Source of the DNA: Ralstonia sp. UNC404CL21Col
GTDB taxonomy: Bacteria > Pseudomonadota > Gammaproteobacteria > Burkholderiales > Burkholderiaceae
Direction of reading: 5' to 3'
Assembly (NCBI RefSeq): GCF_000620465.1
Contig: NZ_JIBE01000007.1
Span: 62,001 to 126,000 of the forward strand
Length of the DNA: 64,000 nucleotides
Below, piece by piece: positions 26,633 through 36,287 of the stretch. The position numbers and the translations under genes are program-made. Each line of letters starts with the position of its first letter. Position 1 is the stretch's first letter. The notes below the pieces were generated by a model. That model saw only the letters and a list, made by a program, of their open reading frames with translations, did no database searches and was not told where the DNA came from.

Positions 26633-27682
26633 TTATTCGCCACTATCCAGCCGCAGATCGGCTTGGCGAATCACCCCTTGCCAATGCGTGGCGTCGCGCC
26701 GGACGGCCTGCGCGAACGTGTCGGGCGCGTCCCATTCCGGCTCGAAGCCCCCGGCCCGCAACGTGTCGCGTACGTCGCTTGCCGAGATCGCGCGACGTAA
26801 CTCCGCCGCGGCGCGCAACGACAGCAGGCGCGGCGTGCGCGCCGGCATGAAGGCACCGATCCACGCACTGCGATCAAATCCGGCGAGGCCGCTTTCGCGC
26901 AGCGTCGGCACAGCCGGTGCCAGGCGCGAACGCACATCGCCCGTGACGCCGAGCAACCGCAGCTGGCCGTTGGCCGCTGCCGCCGCCACGCTCGGATAGC
27001 AGGCGAAACAGGCGGCCATGCGGCCCGCCAGGACCTGCTGCACGAGGCCGGCTTCTCCGCGGACGGCCACGTGCGGCGCGTGAAAGGCGTAATCGCGGAC
27101 AAACTGCTCGGCGACGAGGTGTGACCAGGTGCCGGCGACATCCGACCCGCAATTCACGGTGACCGTGTCGGCGCGGGCCTGCGCGAGCAGTTCCGTCACA
27201 GAAGAGAACGGCAGCCGCGCATCGACCGCAAGAAAGAGCGGCAGCGTCGCAACCATGGCGACCGGCTGGAAGTCGCGCAGCGGATCGTACGACGCCGCCT
27301 CCAGCGCTGGCTGGGCAACAAACGTGGTTTGGTGGAGCAGCAAGGTATGCCCGTCGGACGGCGCACGCGTGACCGTCTCGCCGGCGGCCATGCCATTGCC
27401 GGCGGGGCGGTCCTCTACATCGACCTGCCGGCCCACCTGCGCCTGGAGCTGCGCGGCGAGCGCACGGGCGAGCGCATCGAAAGCGCTGCCCTCGGCGGCC
27501 GGCACCACAAGGCGCATAGGGTGCGAGGGGTATCCGCGCAACAGCGCATGCGCCGGAGACGCGAGCACCGCCGGCAGCACACCCAGCCAGGCCAAGGCGC
27601 GGCGCCGCTGCCGATTGGGCGCGTCGGTCACTTCTGCGGGCATGTCGCTGGCGCAGTTGCGCATGGGCGGTGCTGGGATCAC
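26633..27682 (-). CDS. Bug/TctC-family periplasmic binding protein
   Basis: About 349-residue tripartite-tricarboxylate-transporter-type substrate-binding protein. A basic N-terminus (NRQRRRALAWLG) and signal peptide end at AHA. Family marks are YPSHPMRLVVP, AAQLQAQVGRQVDVEDRPAGNG split by the beta-hairpin, GHTLLLHQT and YDPLRDFQPVAMVA. Starts at residues 7 or 14 (27664, 27643) are also possible. No TctA/TctB membrane genes are adjacent, so this is an orphan Bug protein of the kind abundant in Burkholderiales. The ligand is unknown, probably a carboxylate. A relation to the TctDE-like sensor at 2440-4667 is only a guess. Confidence 0.87.
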   Translation of the reverse strand: MIPAPPMRNCASDMPAEVTDAPNRQRRRALAWLGVLPAVLASPAHALLRGYPSHPMRLVVPAAEGSAFDALARALAAQLQAQVGRQVDVEDRPAGNGMAAGETVTRAPSDGHTLLLHQTTFVAQPALEAASYDPLRDFQPVAMVATLPLFLAVDARLPFSSVTELLAQARADTVTVNCGSDVAGTWSHLVAEQFVRDYAFHAPHVAVRGEAGLVQQVLAGRMAACFACYPSVAAAAANGQLRLLGVTGDVRSRLAPAVPTLRESGLAGFDRSAWIGAFMPARTPRLLSLRAAAELRRAISASDVRDTLRAGGFEPEWDAPDTFAQAVRRDATHWQGVIRQADLRLDSGE

Positions 27683-27791
27683 GGGGAGGATTTCATTCTA
27701 GAAACCGGCCCGCCCGCCCTGCACTCATGTAAACCATGTCGATGTAAACCATGAAGGCGCGCCCGCCCGCGCCATGATGGACACACCAAAC

Positions 27792-27815
27792 AAAAAGGCC
27801 CGCCGAGGCGGGCCT
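27792..27815 (-). terminator. Rho-independent terminator of gltBD
   Basis: The stem AGGCCCGCC/GGCGGGCCT with a tight 2-nt loop is followed on the minus strand by a T-tract. It starts 25 nt after the gltD stop codon. Confidence 0.9.
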
Positions 27816-27839
27816 GAGCCAATCGATTCCACCACGTGG

Positions 27840-29303
27840 TCAGCGCGGCAGTTCCGAATGGCCCATGAGAAACGCGTCGACTGCGCGGGCGGCCTGGCGG
27901 CCTTCGCGGATGGCCCACACGACGAGCGACTGGCCGCGCCGCACGTCACCGGCGGCAAACACCTTCGGCACGTTGGTGGCGTAGGCGTTGTCGCCTTCGG
28001 TGGAGGCACGCGCATTGTTGCGCGCATCCTTGGTCACGCCAAAGGCATCCAGCACGCCGCCGACCGGGTTGGTAAAGCCCATCGCCAGCAGGACCAGATC
28101 GGCCTTGAGGGTGAATTCGCTGCCCGCGACTTCGCTCATCTTGCCGTCCTTCCACTCGAGGCGAACGGCGGTCAGGCCCGTCACGCGGCCGTTCTCGCCG
28201 ATCAGCGCCTTGGTGGCGACCGACCAGTCGCGCTCGCAACCTTCGTCATGCGAAGACGACGTGCGCAGCTTGATCGGCCAGTACGGCCACACCAGCGGCT
28301 TGTTCTCTTCTTCGGGCGGACGCGGCAGCAGTTCGAACTGCGTGACCGATGCGGCGCCATGGCGGTTGGACGTGCCAACGCAGTCCGAACCCGTGTCGCC
28401 GCCGCCGATGACGATAACGTGCTTGCCGTCGGCGCGGATTGGGTTCGGCGCATCGCCGGCCACTTCCTTGTTCTGCGGGATCAGGAATTCGAGCGCGTAA
28501 TGCACGCCGTCCAGATCACGGCCCGGCACCGGCAGATCGCGCGGCACTTCCGAACCGCCCGTCAGCACGACGGCGTCGAATTGCTTGAGGATCTCTTCCG
28601 CGGCGATGGTCTCGCGTGCGTCGTTGGTGATGCCGGCCGGAACCGTCTTGTCGCCCACCATCACGCCGGTGCGGAACGTCACGCCCTCGGCTTCCATCTG
28701 CTGCATGCGGCGGTCGATCTGCGCCTTCTCCAGCTTGAAATCGGGGATGCCGTAGCGCAGCAGGCCGCCGATGCGGTCGTTCTTCTCGAACAGCGTCACA
28801 TCGTGACCGGCGCGCGCCAGTTGCTGCGCTGCCGCCATGCCAGCCGGGCCCGAGCCGACCACGGCCACGGTCTTGCCAGTCTTGTGCTTCGGCACTTGCG
28901 GCGCGACCCAGCCTTCTTTCCAGGCCTTGTCGATGATGGCGTGCTCGATCGACTTGATGCCCACCGGCAGTTCGTTGATGCCCAGCGTGCAAGCTGCTTC
29001 GCACGGTGCCGGGCAGATGCGGCCCGTGAACTCGGGGAAGTTGTTGGTCGAGTGCAGCACCTCAATCGCGGTCTTCCAGTCCTGGCGATACACCAGGTCG
29101 TTGAAGTCCGGGATGATGTTGTTGACGGGGCAGCCGTTGTTGCAGAACGGAATGCCGCAGTCCATGCAGCGCGCGCCCTGGATCTTGGCTTCGTTGTCCG
29201 CCAGCGCGAACACGAATTCCTTGTAATGCTTCACGCGCGCTTCGGGCGCTTCGTATGCCTCGTTCTGGCGGGGAAATTCGAGAAAACCAGTCGCCTTGCC
29301 CAT
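27840..29303 (-). CDS. gltD: Glutamate synthase (NADPH) small subunit GltD
   Basis: 487-residue flavoprotein that oxidises NADPH and passes electrons to GltB. The start [12 protein letters not shown] is the family N-terminus. Cys-rich segments [14 protein letters not shown] and [12 protein letters not shown] form the two [4Fe-4S] sites. Then come the FAD motif [19 protein letters not shown] and the NADPH motif [14 protein letters not shown], with [16 protein letters not shown] at the C-terminal FAD contact. It lies 140 nt downstream of gltB on the same strand and ends at a strong terminator. Confidence 0.97.
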   Translation of the reverse strand: MGKATGFLEFPRQNEAYEAPEARVKHYKEFVFALADNEAKIQGARCMDCGIPFCNNGCPVNNIIPDFNDLVYRQDWKTAIEVLHSTNNFPEFTGRICPAPCEAACTLGINELPVGIKSIEHAIIDKAWKEGWVAPQVPKHKTGKTVAVVGSGPAGMAAAQQLARAGHDVTLFEKNDRIGGLLRYGIPDFKLEKAQIDRRMQQMEAEGVTFRTGVMVGDKTVPAGITNDARETIAAEEILKQFDAVVLTGGSEVPRDLPVPGRDLDGVHYALEFLIPQNKEVAGDAPNPIRADGKHVIVIGGGDTGSDCVGTSNRHGAASVTQFELLPRPPEEENKPLVWPYWPIKLRTSSSHDEGCERDWSVATKALIGENGRVTGLTAVRLEWKDGKMSEVAGSEFTLKADLVLLAMGFTNPVGGVLDAFGVTKDARNNARASTEGDNAYATNVPKVFAAGDVRRGQSLVVWAIREGRQAARAVDAFLMGHSELPR

Positions 29304-29443
29304 GGTGTCCTTCCTGACCCGATGCTGCTCTGCCGGCACAGTCGTGCTAGCCAGGCAGTCGGGCCTGTCTTGTGAGGTTGCGTTGTATTCGGTGGTGGCG
29401 AACGGCCGATCAGCGGATCAGCCATTCGCCCAGTCGATTGGAA

Positions 29444-32400
29444 TCAGGCAGCGATCTGCTCGCGGCCGGCTTCCTGTTCGCGTTCGTACATCTCGGCCAG
29501 CGCGCGCTTGTACTCGGTCGGGAAGACCTTGACGAAGCGGCGGCGCGCGTTGTTCCAGTCGGCCAGCAGTTCCTTGGCACGCTCGGAGCCGGTGTAGCGG
29601 AAGTGCTTTTCCACCAGCGCCTTGAGCAGTTGCTCGTCGAGCACGCGCTCGCCGTTCACCTTGTGCCAGGTCGACGGCGTGTGCGCCTTCTCCTGGTCGG
29701 CCGCCGACAGCACGGATTCCAGTGCGACCTGCGCCGTGTTGCAGCGCTTGTCGAACAGGCCGTCTTCGTCATAGACGTAGGCCACGCCGCCCGACATGCC
29801 TGCCGCGAAGTTGCGGCCGGTAGCGCCGAGCACGACGACTGTGCCGCCGGTCATGTATTCGCAGCCGTGGTCGCCCGTGCCTTCCACCACCGTGGTGGCG
29901 CCGGAGTTGCGCACCGCAAAGCGCTCGCCTGCCACGCCGTTGAAGAACGCCTCACCGGCCAGCGCGCCGTACAGCACGGTGTTGCCGACGATGATGTTGG
30001 ACGTCGGCTCACCGCGGAACTCGTGCGGCGGGCGCACGATCACGCGGCCGCCCGACAGGCCCTTGCCCACGTAGTCGTTGCCGTCGCCCACGAGGTCCAA
30101 TGTGATGCCATGCGCCAGGAACGCGCCGAACGACTGGCCGGCCGTGCCCTGCATCTGCACGTGGATCGAATCATCGGGCAGACCTTCGTGGCCATAACGC
30201 TTGGCGACCTCGCCCGACAGCATCGCGCCGACCGTGCGGTTGACGTTGCGCACCGGCTGGATGAACGAGACACGCTCGCCCTTCTCCAGCGCAGCCTTGG
30301 ACTTCTCGATGAGCTGGTGATCCAGCGCACGATCCAGACCGTGGTCTTGCACGTCGACCTGGTAGCACGGCTCGCCTTCCTTCTTCGCCGGCTGGTAGAA
30401 GATGCGCGCGAAGTCCAGACCACGAGCCTTCCAGTGTTCGATACCGGCCTTCGTGTCGAGCAGATCCGCGCGGCCGATCAGTTCGTTGAACGTGCGGATG
30501 CCCAGTTGCGCCATGATTTCGCGCACTTCCTCGGCCACGAAGAAGAAGTAGTTCACCACGTGCTCGGGCTTGCCCGAGAACTTCTTGCGCAGCACCGGAT
30601 CCTGCGTCGCCACGCCGACCGGGCAGGTGTTCAGGTGGCACTTGCGCATCATGATGCAGCCTTCAACGACCAGCGGGGCGGTCGCAAAGCCGAACTCGTC
30701 GGCGCCCAGCAGCGCGCCGATCGCGACGTCACGGCCGGTCTTCATCTGGCCGTCGGCCTGCACGCGGATGCGGTTGCGCAGGCCGTTGAGCATCAGCGTC
30801 TGCTGCGTCTCGGCCAGGCCCAGTTCCCACGGCGTGCCTGCATGCTTGATCGACGACCAGGGCGAAGCACCGGTGCCGCCGTCATGACCCGCGATCACCA
30901 CGTGGTCTGCCTTGGCCTTGGCGACACCTGCAGCCACCGTGCCCACGCCGACTTCCGACACCAGCTTGACCGACACGTCCGAACGCGGGTTCACGTTCTT
31001 CAGGTCGTGGATGAGCTGCGCCAGGTCTTCAATCGAATAGATGTCGTGGTGCGGCGGCGGCGAGATCAGGCCCACGCCCGGCACCGCGTAACGCAGTTTG
31101 CCGATGTAATCCGTCACCTTGTGGCCGGGCAGCTGGCCGCCTTCGCCGGGCTTCGCGCCCTGCGCCATCTTGATCTGGATCTGATCGGCCGACGCCAGGT
31201 ACTCGGCCGTCACGCCAAAACGGCCCGACGCCACCTGCTTGATCTTCGAACGCAGCGAATCGCCCTCTTGCAGTTCCAGATCGCGCTCGACCACTTCGCG
31301 GCCGATCACGTCCGACAGCTTCGTGCCCTGCTTGATGGGGATGCCGCGCAGTTCGTTGCGATAACGACGCTCGTCTTCACCGCCTTCGCCCGTGTTCGAC
31401 TTGCCGCCGATACGGTTCATCGCCACGGCAAGCGTGGTGTGCGCTTCCGTGCTGATCGAACCCAGCGACATGGCGCCCGTCGCAAAGCGCTTGACGATCT
31501 CCTTGGCCGGCTCGACTTCTTCCAGCGGAATCGCGCGCGCCGGATCCACCTTGAACTCGAACAGACCGCGCAGCGTCATGTGGCGCTTGCTCTGATCGTT
31601 GATGAGGTTCGCGTATTCCTTGTACGTCTGGTACGAATTCGCGCGCGTCGCATGTTGCAGCTTGGCGATCGAATCCGGCGTCCACATGTGCTCTTCGCCG
31701 CGGACGCGGTAGGCGTATTCGCCGCCGGCGTCCAGCATGTTGGCCAGCACCGGCGCATCGCCAAAGGCGTCGCGGTGCAGGCGCAGCGCTTCTTCAGCCA
31801 CCTCGAAGATGCCGATGCCGCCCACGTTGGATGCGGTGCCCTGGAAGTACTTGTCGACCAGCTCACGCGACAGGCCGATCGCTTCGAAGATCTGCGCGCC
31901 GGTGTACGACATGTACGTCGAGATGCCCATCTTGGACATCACCTTGTGCAGGCCCTTGCCGATCGCCTTGGTGAAGTTGTAGATGGCCTTCTCTGCGGTC
32001 AGGCCCAGACCCGGTGCCAGTTCGGCCAGCGTCTCCATTGCCAGGTACGGATGCACGGCTTCCGCGCCGTAGCCGGCCAGCAGGGCGAAGTGATGCACTT
32101 CGCGGGCCGAACCCGTCTCGACAACCAGACCCGTGCTCGTGCGCAGGCCCTTCTCCACCAGGTGATGGTGGATGGCCGACGTAGCGAGCAGCGCCGGAAT
32201 GGCAGCCTGCTTCTCGTCGACCGCGCGGTCGGACACGATCAGGATGTTGTAGCCCGACTTGACCGCATCGACGGCCTCGGCGCACAGCGACGCCAGGCGC
32301 GCTTCGATGCCTTCCTTGCCCCAGGCCACCGGGTAGCAGATGTTCAGCTCGTAAGCCATGAACTTGCCGCCGGTGTAGTGCTCGATGTTGCGGATCTTCG

Positions 32401-34165
32401 CCATGTCCTTGAAGTCCAGCACGGGCTGGCTCACCTCAAGACGCATCGGCGGGTTGATGTTGTTCAGCTCAAGCAGGTTCGGCTTCGGCCCGATGAACGA
32501 GACGAGCGACATCACCACGTTTTCGCGGATCGGGTCGATCGGCGGGTTCGTGACCTGCGCGAACAGTTGCTTGAAGTAGTTGTAGAGCGTCTTGTTCTTG
32601 GAGGACAGCACGGCCAGCGGGCTGTCGTTGCCCATGGAGCCGGCGGCTTCTTCACCGTTGGCGGCCATCGGGGCCATCAGGAACTTGACGTCTTCCTGCG
32701 TGTAGGCGAAGGCCTGCTGGCGATCCAGCAGCTTGGCGGCCGGCTTGGTTTCGGCGGCCACGTCTTCCGGCTTGGCTTCCAGCTCGTCGAGCTTGATGCG
32801 CACGGCGTCGATCCAGCTCTTGTACGGCTTGGCGTTGGCCAGGTTGTCCTTGAGTTCCTTGTCGTCGATGATGCGGCCCTGCTCCATGTCGATCAGGAAC
32901 ATCTTGCCCGGCTGCAGACGCCACTTCTTGACGATGCGCGACTCGGGAATCGGCAGCACGCCGGCTTCCGACGCCATCACGACCATGTCGTCGTCGGTGA
33001 CGTAATAACGCGCCGGACGCAGGCCGTTACGATCGAGCGTTGCACCGATCTGGCGGCCATCGGTAAAGCAGATGGCGGCGGGGCCGTCCCACGGCTCCAT
33101 CATTGCGGCGTGGTATTCGTAGAAAGCGCGACGGTTGTCGTCCATCAGCGTGTGCTGCTCCCACGCTTCCGGAATCATCATCATCATCGCCTGGGCCAGC
33201 GGATAGCCGGCCATTGTCAGCAGTTCGAGGCAGTTGTCGAACGAAGCCGTATCCGATTGACCCGGATAGATCAGCGGCCACAGCTTCGGCAGATCATCGC
33301 CCAGCACCGGCGACGAGATGCCGCCCGTACGCGCGTTGATCCAGTTGACGTTGCCCTTGACGGTGTTGATTTCGCCGTTGTGCGCAACCATGCGGTACGG
33401 GTGCGCCAGTTCCCATGCGGGGAACGTGTTGGTCGAGAAACGCTGGTGCACCAGCGCCAGCGCCGAGACCGTGCGCGGGTCTGCCAGGTCTTGGTAGTAG
33501 CGGCCGACCTGTTCGCACAGCAGCAGACCCTTGTAGACGATCGTGCGCGCCGACATCGACGGCACGAAGTATTCCTTGCCGTGCTTGAGCTTGAGCGCCT
33601 GGATGGCGTGGCTGGCGGTCTTGCGGATCACGTACAGCTTCCGCTCCAGCGCATCGGTGGTCATGATGTCGCGGCCGCGCCCGATGAAGATCTGGCGGAT
33701 CACCGGCTCCGTCTTCTGCACCGTGGGCGACATCGGCATGGTCTTGTCGACCGGCACGTCGCGCCAACCCAGCACAACCTGGCCCTCCAGACGCACGGTG
33801 CGCTCAAGTTCCTGTTCGCAGGCGAGGCGCGAGGCGTGTTCCTTCGGCAGGAAGATCATGCCGACGCCGTATTCGCCGGCCGGCGGCAGGTTGATGCCCT
33901 GCTTGGCCATCTCTTCGCGGAAGAACTGATCGGGAATCTGCAGCAGGATGCCTGCCCCGTCGCCCATCAGCGGGTCGGCACCGACGGCGCCCCGGTGGTC
34001 GAGGTTGTGCAGGATGCGCAAGCCTTGCTGGACGATCTCGTGGCTCTTATTGCCCTTGATGTGGGCGACGAAGCCGACGCCGCAAGCGTCGTGTTCATTG
34101 GTCGGGTCGTACAGACCCTGGGCCGACGGCGCCGACGGCGTGATGGGGAAGGAATGTTGTTCCAC
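29444..34165 (-). CDS. gltB: Glutamate synthase (NADPH) large subunit GltB
   Basis: 1573-residue enzyme converting glutamine plus 2-oxoglutarate into two glutamates. A GTG start with a GGAAGA ribosome-binding site gives a 27-residue propeptide before the catalytic Cys28 (DACGVGF), which becomes the N-terminus after cleavage. Domains in order: class II amidotransferase, central domain, FMN/synthase domain with [16 protein letters not shown]-type sequence (here [15 protein letters not shown]), and the [3Fe-4S] cysteines [15 protein letters not shown], then a C-terminal beta-helix rich in glycine ([21 protein letters not shown]). A frame starting at 34330 is not needed; a promoter and leader lie there. 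The 1604-residue antisense frame is spurious. Confidence 0.97.
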   Translation of the reverse strand: MEQHSFPITPSAPSAQGLYDPTNEHDACGVGFVAHIKGNKSHEIVQQGLRILHNLDHRGAVGADPLMGDGAGILLQIPDQFFREEMAKQGINLPPAGEYGVGMIFLPKEHASRLACEQELERTVRLEGQVVLGWRDVPVDKTMPMSPTVQKTEPVIRQIFIGRGRDIMTTDALERKLYVIRKTASHAIQALKLKHGKEYFVPSMSARTIVYKGLLLCEQVGRYYQDLADPRTVSALALVHQRFSTNTFPAWELAHPYRMVAHNGEINTVKGNVNWINARTGGISSPVLGDDLPKLWPLIYPGQSDTASFDNCLELLTMAGYPLAQAMMMMIPEAWEQHTLMDDNRRAFYEYHAAMMEPWDGPAAICFTDGRQIGATLDRNGLRPARYYVTDDDMVVMASEAGVLPIPESRIVKKWRLQPGKMFLIDMEQGRIIDDKELKDNLANAKPYKSWIDAVRIKLDELEAKPEDVAAETKPAAKLLDRQQAFAYTQEDVKFLMAPMAANGEEAAGSMGNDSPLAVLSSKNKTLYNYFKQLFAQVTNPPIDPIRENVVMSLVSFIGPKPNLLELNNINPPMRLEVSQPVLDFKDMAKIRNIEHYTGGKFMAYELNICYPVAWGKEGIEARLASLCAEAVDAVKSGYNILIVSDRAVDEKQAAIPALLATSAIHHHLVEKGLRTSTGLVVETGSAREVHHFALLAGYGAEAVHPYLAMETLAELAPGLGLTAEKAIYNFTKAIGKGLHKVMSKMGISTYMSYTGAQIFEAIGLSRELVDKYFQGTASNVGGIGIFEVAEEALRLHRDAFGDAPVLANMLDAGGEYAYRVRGEEHMWTPDSIAKLQHATRANSYQTYKEYANLINDQSKRHMTLRGLFEFKVDPARAIPLEEVEPAKEIVKRFATGAMSLGSISTEAHTTLAVAMNRIGGKSNTGEGGEDERRYRNELRGIPIKQGTKLSDVIGREVVERDLELQEGDSLRSKIKQVASGRFGVTAEYLASADQIQIKMAQGAKPGEGGQLPGHKVTDYIGKLRYAVPGVGLISPPPHHDIYSIEDLAQLIHDLKNVNPRSDVSVKLVSEVGVGTVAAGVAKAKADHVVIAGHDGGTGASPWSSIKHAGTPWELGLAETQQTLMLNGLRNRIRVQADGQMKTGRDVAIGALLGADEFGFATAPLVVEGCIMMRKCHLNTCPVGVATQDPVLRKKFSGKPEHVVNYFFFVAEEVREIMAQLGIRTFNELIGRADLLDTKAGIEHWKARGLDFARIFYQPAKKEGEPCYQVDVQDHGLDRALDHQLIEKSKAALEKGERVSFIQPVRNVNRTVGAMLSGEVAKRYGHEGLPDDSIHVQMQGTAGQSFGAFLAHGITLDLVGDGNDYVGKGLSGGRVIVRPPHEFRGEPTSNIIVGNTVLYGALAGEAFFNGVAGERFAVRNSGATTVVEGTGDHGCEYMTGGTVVVLGATGRNFAAGMSGGVAYVYDEDGLFDKRCNTAQVALESVLSAADQEKAHTPSTWHKVNGERVLDEQLLKALVEKHFRYTGSERAKELLADWNNARRRFVKVFPTEYKRALAEMYEREQEAGREQIAA

Positions 34166-34214
34166 GGCGATCTTCCGAGGTTGTAGGTGCAACGCGCCGT
34201 GGAAGGCCCTCGCG

Positions 34215-34259
34215 ATGGTGCGGATGCGGTGGCAGACAGGCAATGGCGCGCCGCACCAT
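34215..34259 (-). repeat. Inverted repeat in the gltB leader
   Basis: Perfect 9-bp arms ATGGTGCGG (34215-34223) and CCGCACCAT (34251-34259) are separated by 27 nt. They lie just downstream of the predicted transcription start and about 50 nt before the gltB start, so the leader RNA can fold here. Confidence 0.5.
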
Positions 34260-34276
34260 GAATGCGGGGTGAAACG

Positions 34277-34305
34277 AATATAAAAGAGTGGCCCGTAACA
34301 GGCAA
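34277..34305 (-). promoter_or_regulatory. sigma70 promoter of gltBD
   Basis: On the minus strand -35 TTGCCT (34300-34305) and -10 TATATT (34277-34282) are exactly 17 bp apart. An AT-rich ATTTAAAAAATTTT block directly upstream of the -35 resembles an UP element. The leader to the GTG start is about 105 nt. Confidence 0.75.
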
Positions 34306-34316
34306 AATTTTTTAAA

Positions 34317-34377
34317 TGGGGTCGGAACAAATTAATAAATGCACGACATCAGTGCGGGTTTATTAATGGGGACAGAT
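34317..34377 (+). repeat. Left boundary motifs of the RAYT element
   Basis: TGGGGTCGGAACAAATTAA (34317-34335) and TGGGGACAGATCAAAAT (from 34367) are degenerate direct copies in an AT-rich patch. Between them GCAC(N7)GTGC (34341-34355) can form a small hairpin. The second copy matches in inverted orientation a sequence beyond the other side of the transposase gene. Confidence 0.65.
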
Positions 34378-34423
34378 CAAAATCGGTGCGATTGATGTCG
34401 TCTGCATGACGGCGTCGCCGCCG

Positions 34424-35149
34424 CTATTCGATGCGCGCGCTGTTCTCCGTTCCCACTTCTGCGGTGCGACGAAGCGGTCGCCCCTTGGGCAATGGGGCAA
34501 CCCGACGGCCTCCGGTGCGTGCCAAGGTGGCGAGAAACGCCTCGTTGCCAAGTGGCCAACCGCTGTGCACATGCTGGCGGATCTCCGTTAGCTGGTCTGA
34601 GCCCAGACCTTCGTGCCACAACGTCCGGTATCGCGACTGCCGCTCGAACGGCGTGTTGCCAAGCCGCCAATAGCAATAGTGGTCACTCACCCACGGAATG
34701 GACTGGATGCCGACGTGGTGACGATACGTGCTCCATCGATCTTCCTCCGGCGTGCTGACGAGGCCTGCGCGTGTGGCGTTCGATTCCACGTACAACAGGA
34801 TCGGCAGCACCCACTCGGCGGGGTCCAGTACCGTCGATCGGAAACGCCCTTCCCACAACGTGCCGCTGCGATCCGCCGCAGCGTTGAAGTAGCGCGTATA
34901 GCGCCGTCCCACAGCCTGCAGCGTTCGCGAGAGGCTGTCCGCCACCTTGGGTGTTCCCACCAGATGGACGTGATTCGGCATCAGCGAAAACCCATGGATT
35001 GCGAAGTCATGCTCGCGGGCAGCCATGCGCAGCGTGTCGAGATAGAACGCGTAGTCGTCGTCGCCGCGAAAGACGGTCTGGCGATTGTTGCCGCGCTGCA
35101 ACACGTGCACCGGGACATCGATTGGACTGAGACGAGGCAGGCGAGCCAT
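34424..35149 (-). CDS. REP-associated tyrosine transposase (RAYT, Y1 HUH family)
   Basis: 241-residue IS200-like transposase domain protein. The HUH metal motif is MPNHVHLVG (His60, His62), and the nucleophile Tyr is in AVGRRYTRYFN (Tyr84 or Tyr87). The RAYT hallmarks LQRGNNRQTVF near the N-terminus and LWEGRFRSTVL are present. VESNATRAGLV and the aromatic DHYCYWRLG segment are also typical. RAYTs act on REP/palindromic sequences and are usually single-copy and domesticated. The gene is intact. It is flanked by inverted TGGGGACAGAT motifs and lies just upstream of the gltB promoter. A basic C-terminus (GGRRVAPLPKGRPLRR) may bind DNA. Confidence 0.93.
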   Translation of the reverse strand: MARLPRLSPIDVPVHVLQRGNNRQTVFRGDDDYAFYLDTLRMAAREHDFAIHGFSLMPNHVHLVGTPKVADSLSRTLQAVGRRYTRYFNAAADRSGTLWEGRFRSTVLDPAEWVLPILLYVESNATRAGLVSTPEEDRWSTYRHHVGIQSIPWVSDHYCYWRLGNTPFERQSRYRTLWHEGLGSDQLTEIRQHVHSGWPLGNEAFLATLARTGGRRVAPLPKGRPLRRTAEVGTENSARIE

Positions 35150-35196
35150 GGGAAAAAACGGGGGAAGAAAAGCGCCATCGTAGCCGGAGCGCGCGA

Positions 35197-35207
35197 ATCT
35201 GTCCCCA
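35197..35207 (-). repeat. Right boundary motif of the RAYT element
   Basis: ATCTGTCCCCA on the plus strand is the exact reverse complement of TGGGGACAGAT at 34367-34377, giving an 11-bp perfect inverted repeat about 820 bp apart around the transposase gene. Confidence 0.7.
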
Positions 35208-35218
35208 ATTTTTAGAGC

Positions 35219-35230
35219 GCAAACGCTTGC
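35219..35230 (+). promoter_or_regulatory. Candidate LacI/PurR-type operator upstream of ompW
   Basis: GCAAACGCTTGC is a near-perfect palindrome centred on CG, the form bound by LacI-family regulators such as PurR. It lies 168 bp upstream of the ompW start. No promoter elements could be fixed around it. Confidence 0.25.
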
Positions 35231-35313
35231 ATGACGTTGTCGTCGGACCGCAACGGCGAAGTTTGCGCGCCGTCAAATCGGCGGCCCGATGCGCCATCGA
35301 CGACCGGCCCAAC

Positions 35314-35327
35314 TTGATCCCAAGCAA
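35314..35327 (+). promoter_or_regulatory. Candidate FNR-type box upstream of ompW
   Basis: TTGATCCCAAGCAA matches the FNR consensus TTGAT-N4-ATCAA at nine of ten positions, 71 bp upstream of the ompW start. OmpW is FNR-controlled in enterobacteria; transfer of that to this organism is inference. Confidence 0.3.
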
Positions 35328-35397
35328 ATCGGCCAGGCAACTTCCCCGCGAGACTGGCTCCCATCACATCACGAGACAACACGAGAGGGAGCGTTTC

Positions 35398-36072
35398 ATG
35401 GCTTTTTACCGCCTAGCCGCAGTCGCCGCAGCCGCCGGCATGTTTGCCGCCGGATTCAGCCAGGCCGCATTTGCGCAGAGCACCGATTTGGCGCCCGCCA
35501 CCGGCAATTGGATGGTGCGCCTGCGCGCCGTCAGCCTGACAGCCGCCAATAAGTCCGACGCCGTGCCGGCGCTTGCCATTCCGGCGGATGCCATTCAGAT
35601 CAACAACAAGGTTTTGCCTGAGCTGGATATCTCGTACTTCTTCACGCCGCACCTCGCGGCCGAGCTGATCCTGACGTACCCGCAGCAGCACGACGTGACC
35701 GTCATGCAAAGTGCGCTGGGCGGCCCGACCAAGATCGGCAACTTCCGCCACCTGCCGCCGATTCTGACGATGCAGTATCACTTCACGCCCGAGTCGCGCT
35801 TCAAGCCGTACGTGGGTGCAGGCATCAACTACACGCGCATTTCCAATGTGAATCTGCAGGTGCCGGGCGTGGGTCCGCTCGACCTCAGTAAGAACAGCTT
35901 CGGCCCGGCGCTGCAGGTGGGCTTCGACTATCGCCTGACCGAACGCCTCTACTTCAACGTCGACCTGAAGAAAACCTGGATCAGCGCCGACGTGAAGATG
36001 GCTGGCCAGACCATCAGCAAGGTCAAGGTTGACCCGTGGCTGCTGGGCGTCGGCCTGGGCTATCGCTTTTAA
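35398..36072 (+). CDS. ompW: OmpW-family outer membrane protein
   Basis: 224-residue eight-stranded outer-membrane beta-barrel. The start MAFYRLA follows an AGAGGGA ribosome-binding site; a 57-codon upstream extension is rejected. The signal peptide ends at AFA|Q near residue 26. OmpW landmarks are GNWMVRLRAVSLTAAN, LPELDISYFFTPHLAAELI in pieces, PPILTMQYHF, FKPYVGAGINYT, and the C-terminal strand WLLGVGLGYRF ending in Phe. OmpW proteins form narrow hydrophobic channels and respond to stress and oxygen. It is a single gene with its own terminator. Confidence 0.93.
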   Translation: MAFYRLAAVAAAAGMFAAGFSQAAFAQSTDLAPATGNWMVRLRAVSLTAANKSDAVPALAIPADAIQINNKVLPELDISYFFTPHLAAELILTYPQQHDVTVMQSALGGPTKIGNFRHLPPILTMQYHFTPESRFKPYVGAGINYTRISNVNLQVPGVGPLDLSKNSFGPALQVGFDYRLTERLYFNVDLKKTWISADVKMAGQTISKVKVDPWLLGVGLGYRF

Positions 36073-36177
36073 GGGAGGACGATCAGCGAACCGACACTGT
36101 CCTGATCGACTTTTACCGACGTGCCGCAGGGGCCGTCGACGGCGGGGGCGCTCGTCGGCGGTGGTTGGCGCGTTCGG

Positions 36178-36212
36178 CCCGGCATGCGTTGGGGCGGCCG
36201 GGCATTTTTTTT
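36178..36212 (+). terminator. Rho-independent terminator of ompW
   Basis: The stem CCCGGC/GCCGGG (36178-36183, 36197-36202) is followed after CA by eight T residues. It is located about 105 nt after the ompW stop and before the convergent dgt gene. Confidence 0.8.
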
Positions 36213-36287
36213 GGGCGCTCGGTTTAGATCAGCCGCCGGATGTTCGGGGAGGTAGGCAAGCGAGTAGCGCTCCGCCGGCGCCGTCGC

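Noticed and set aside
29372-34186. A 1604-codon open frame antisense to gltB
   Set aside because: It mirrors the conserved gltB gene. Its product is Arg/His/Gln/Ala-rich with no domain, as expected from reading a GC-rich gene backwards.
34166-34330. Longer GltB starting at 34330
   Set aside because: The extra residues overlap a strong promoter and leader, and the GTG with a GGAAGA site gives the standard short propeptide before the catalytic Cys.
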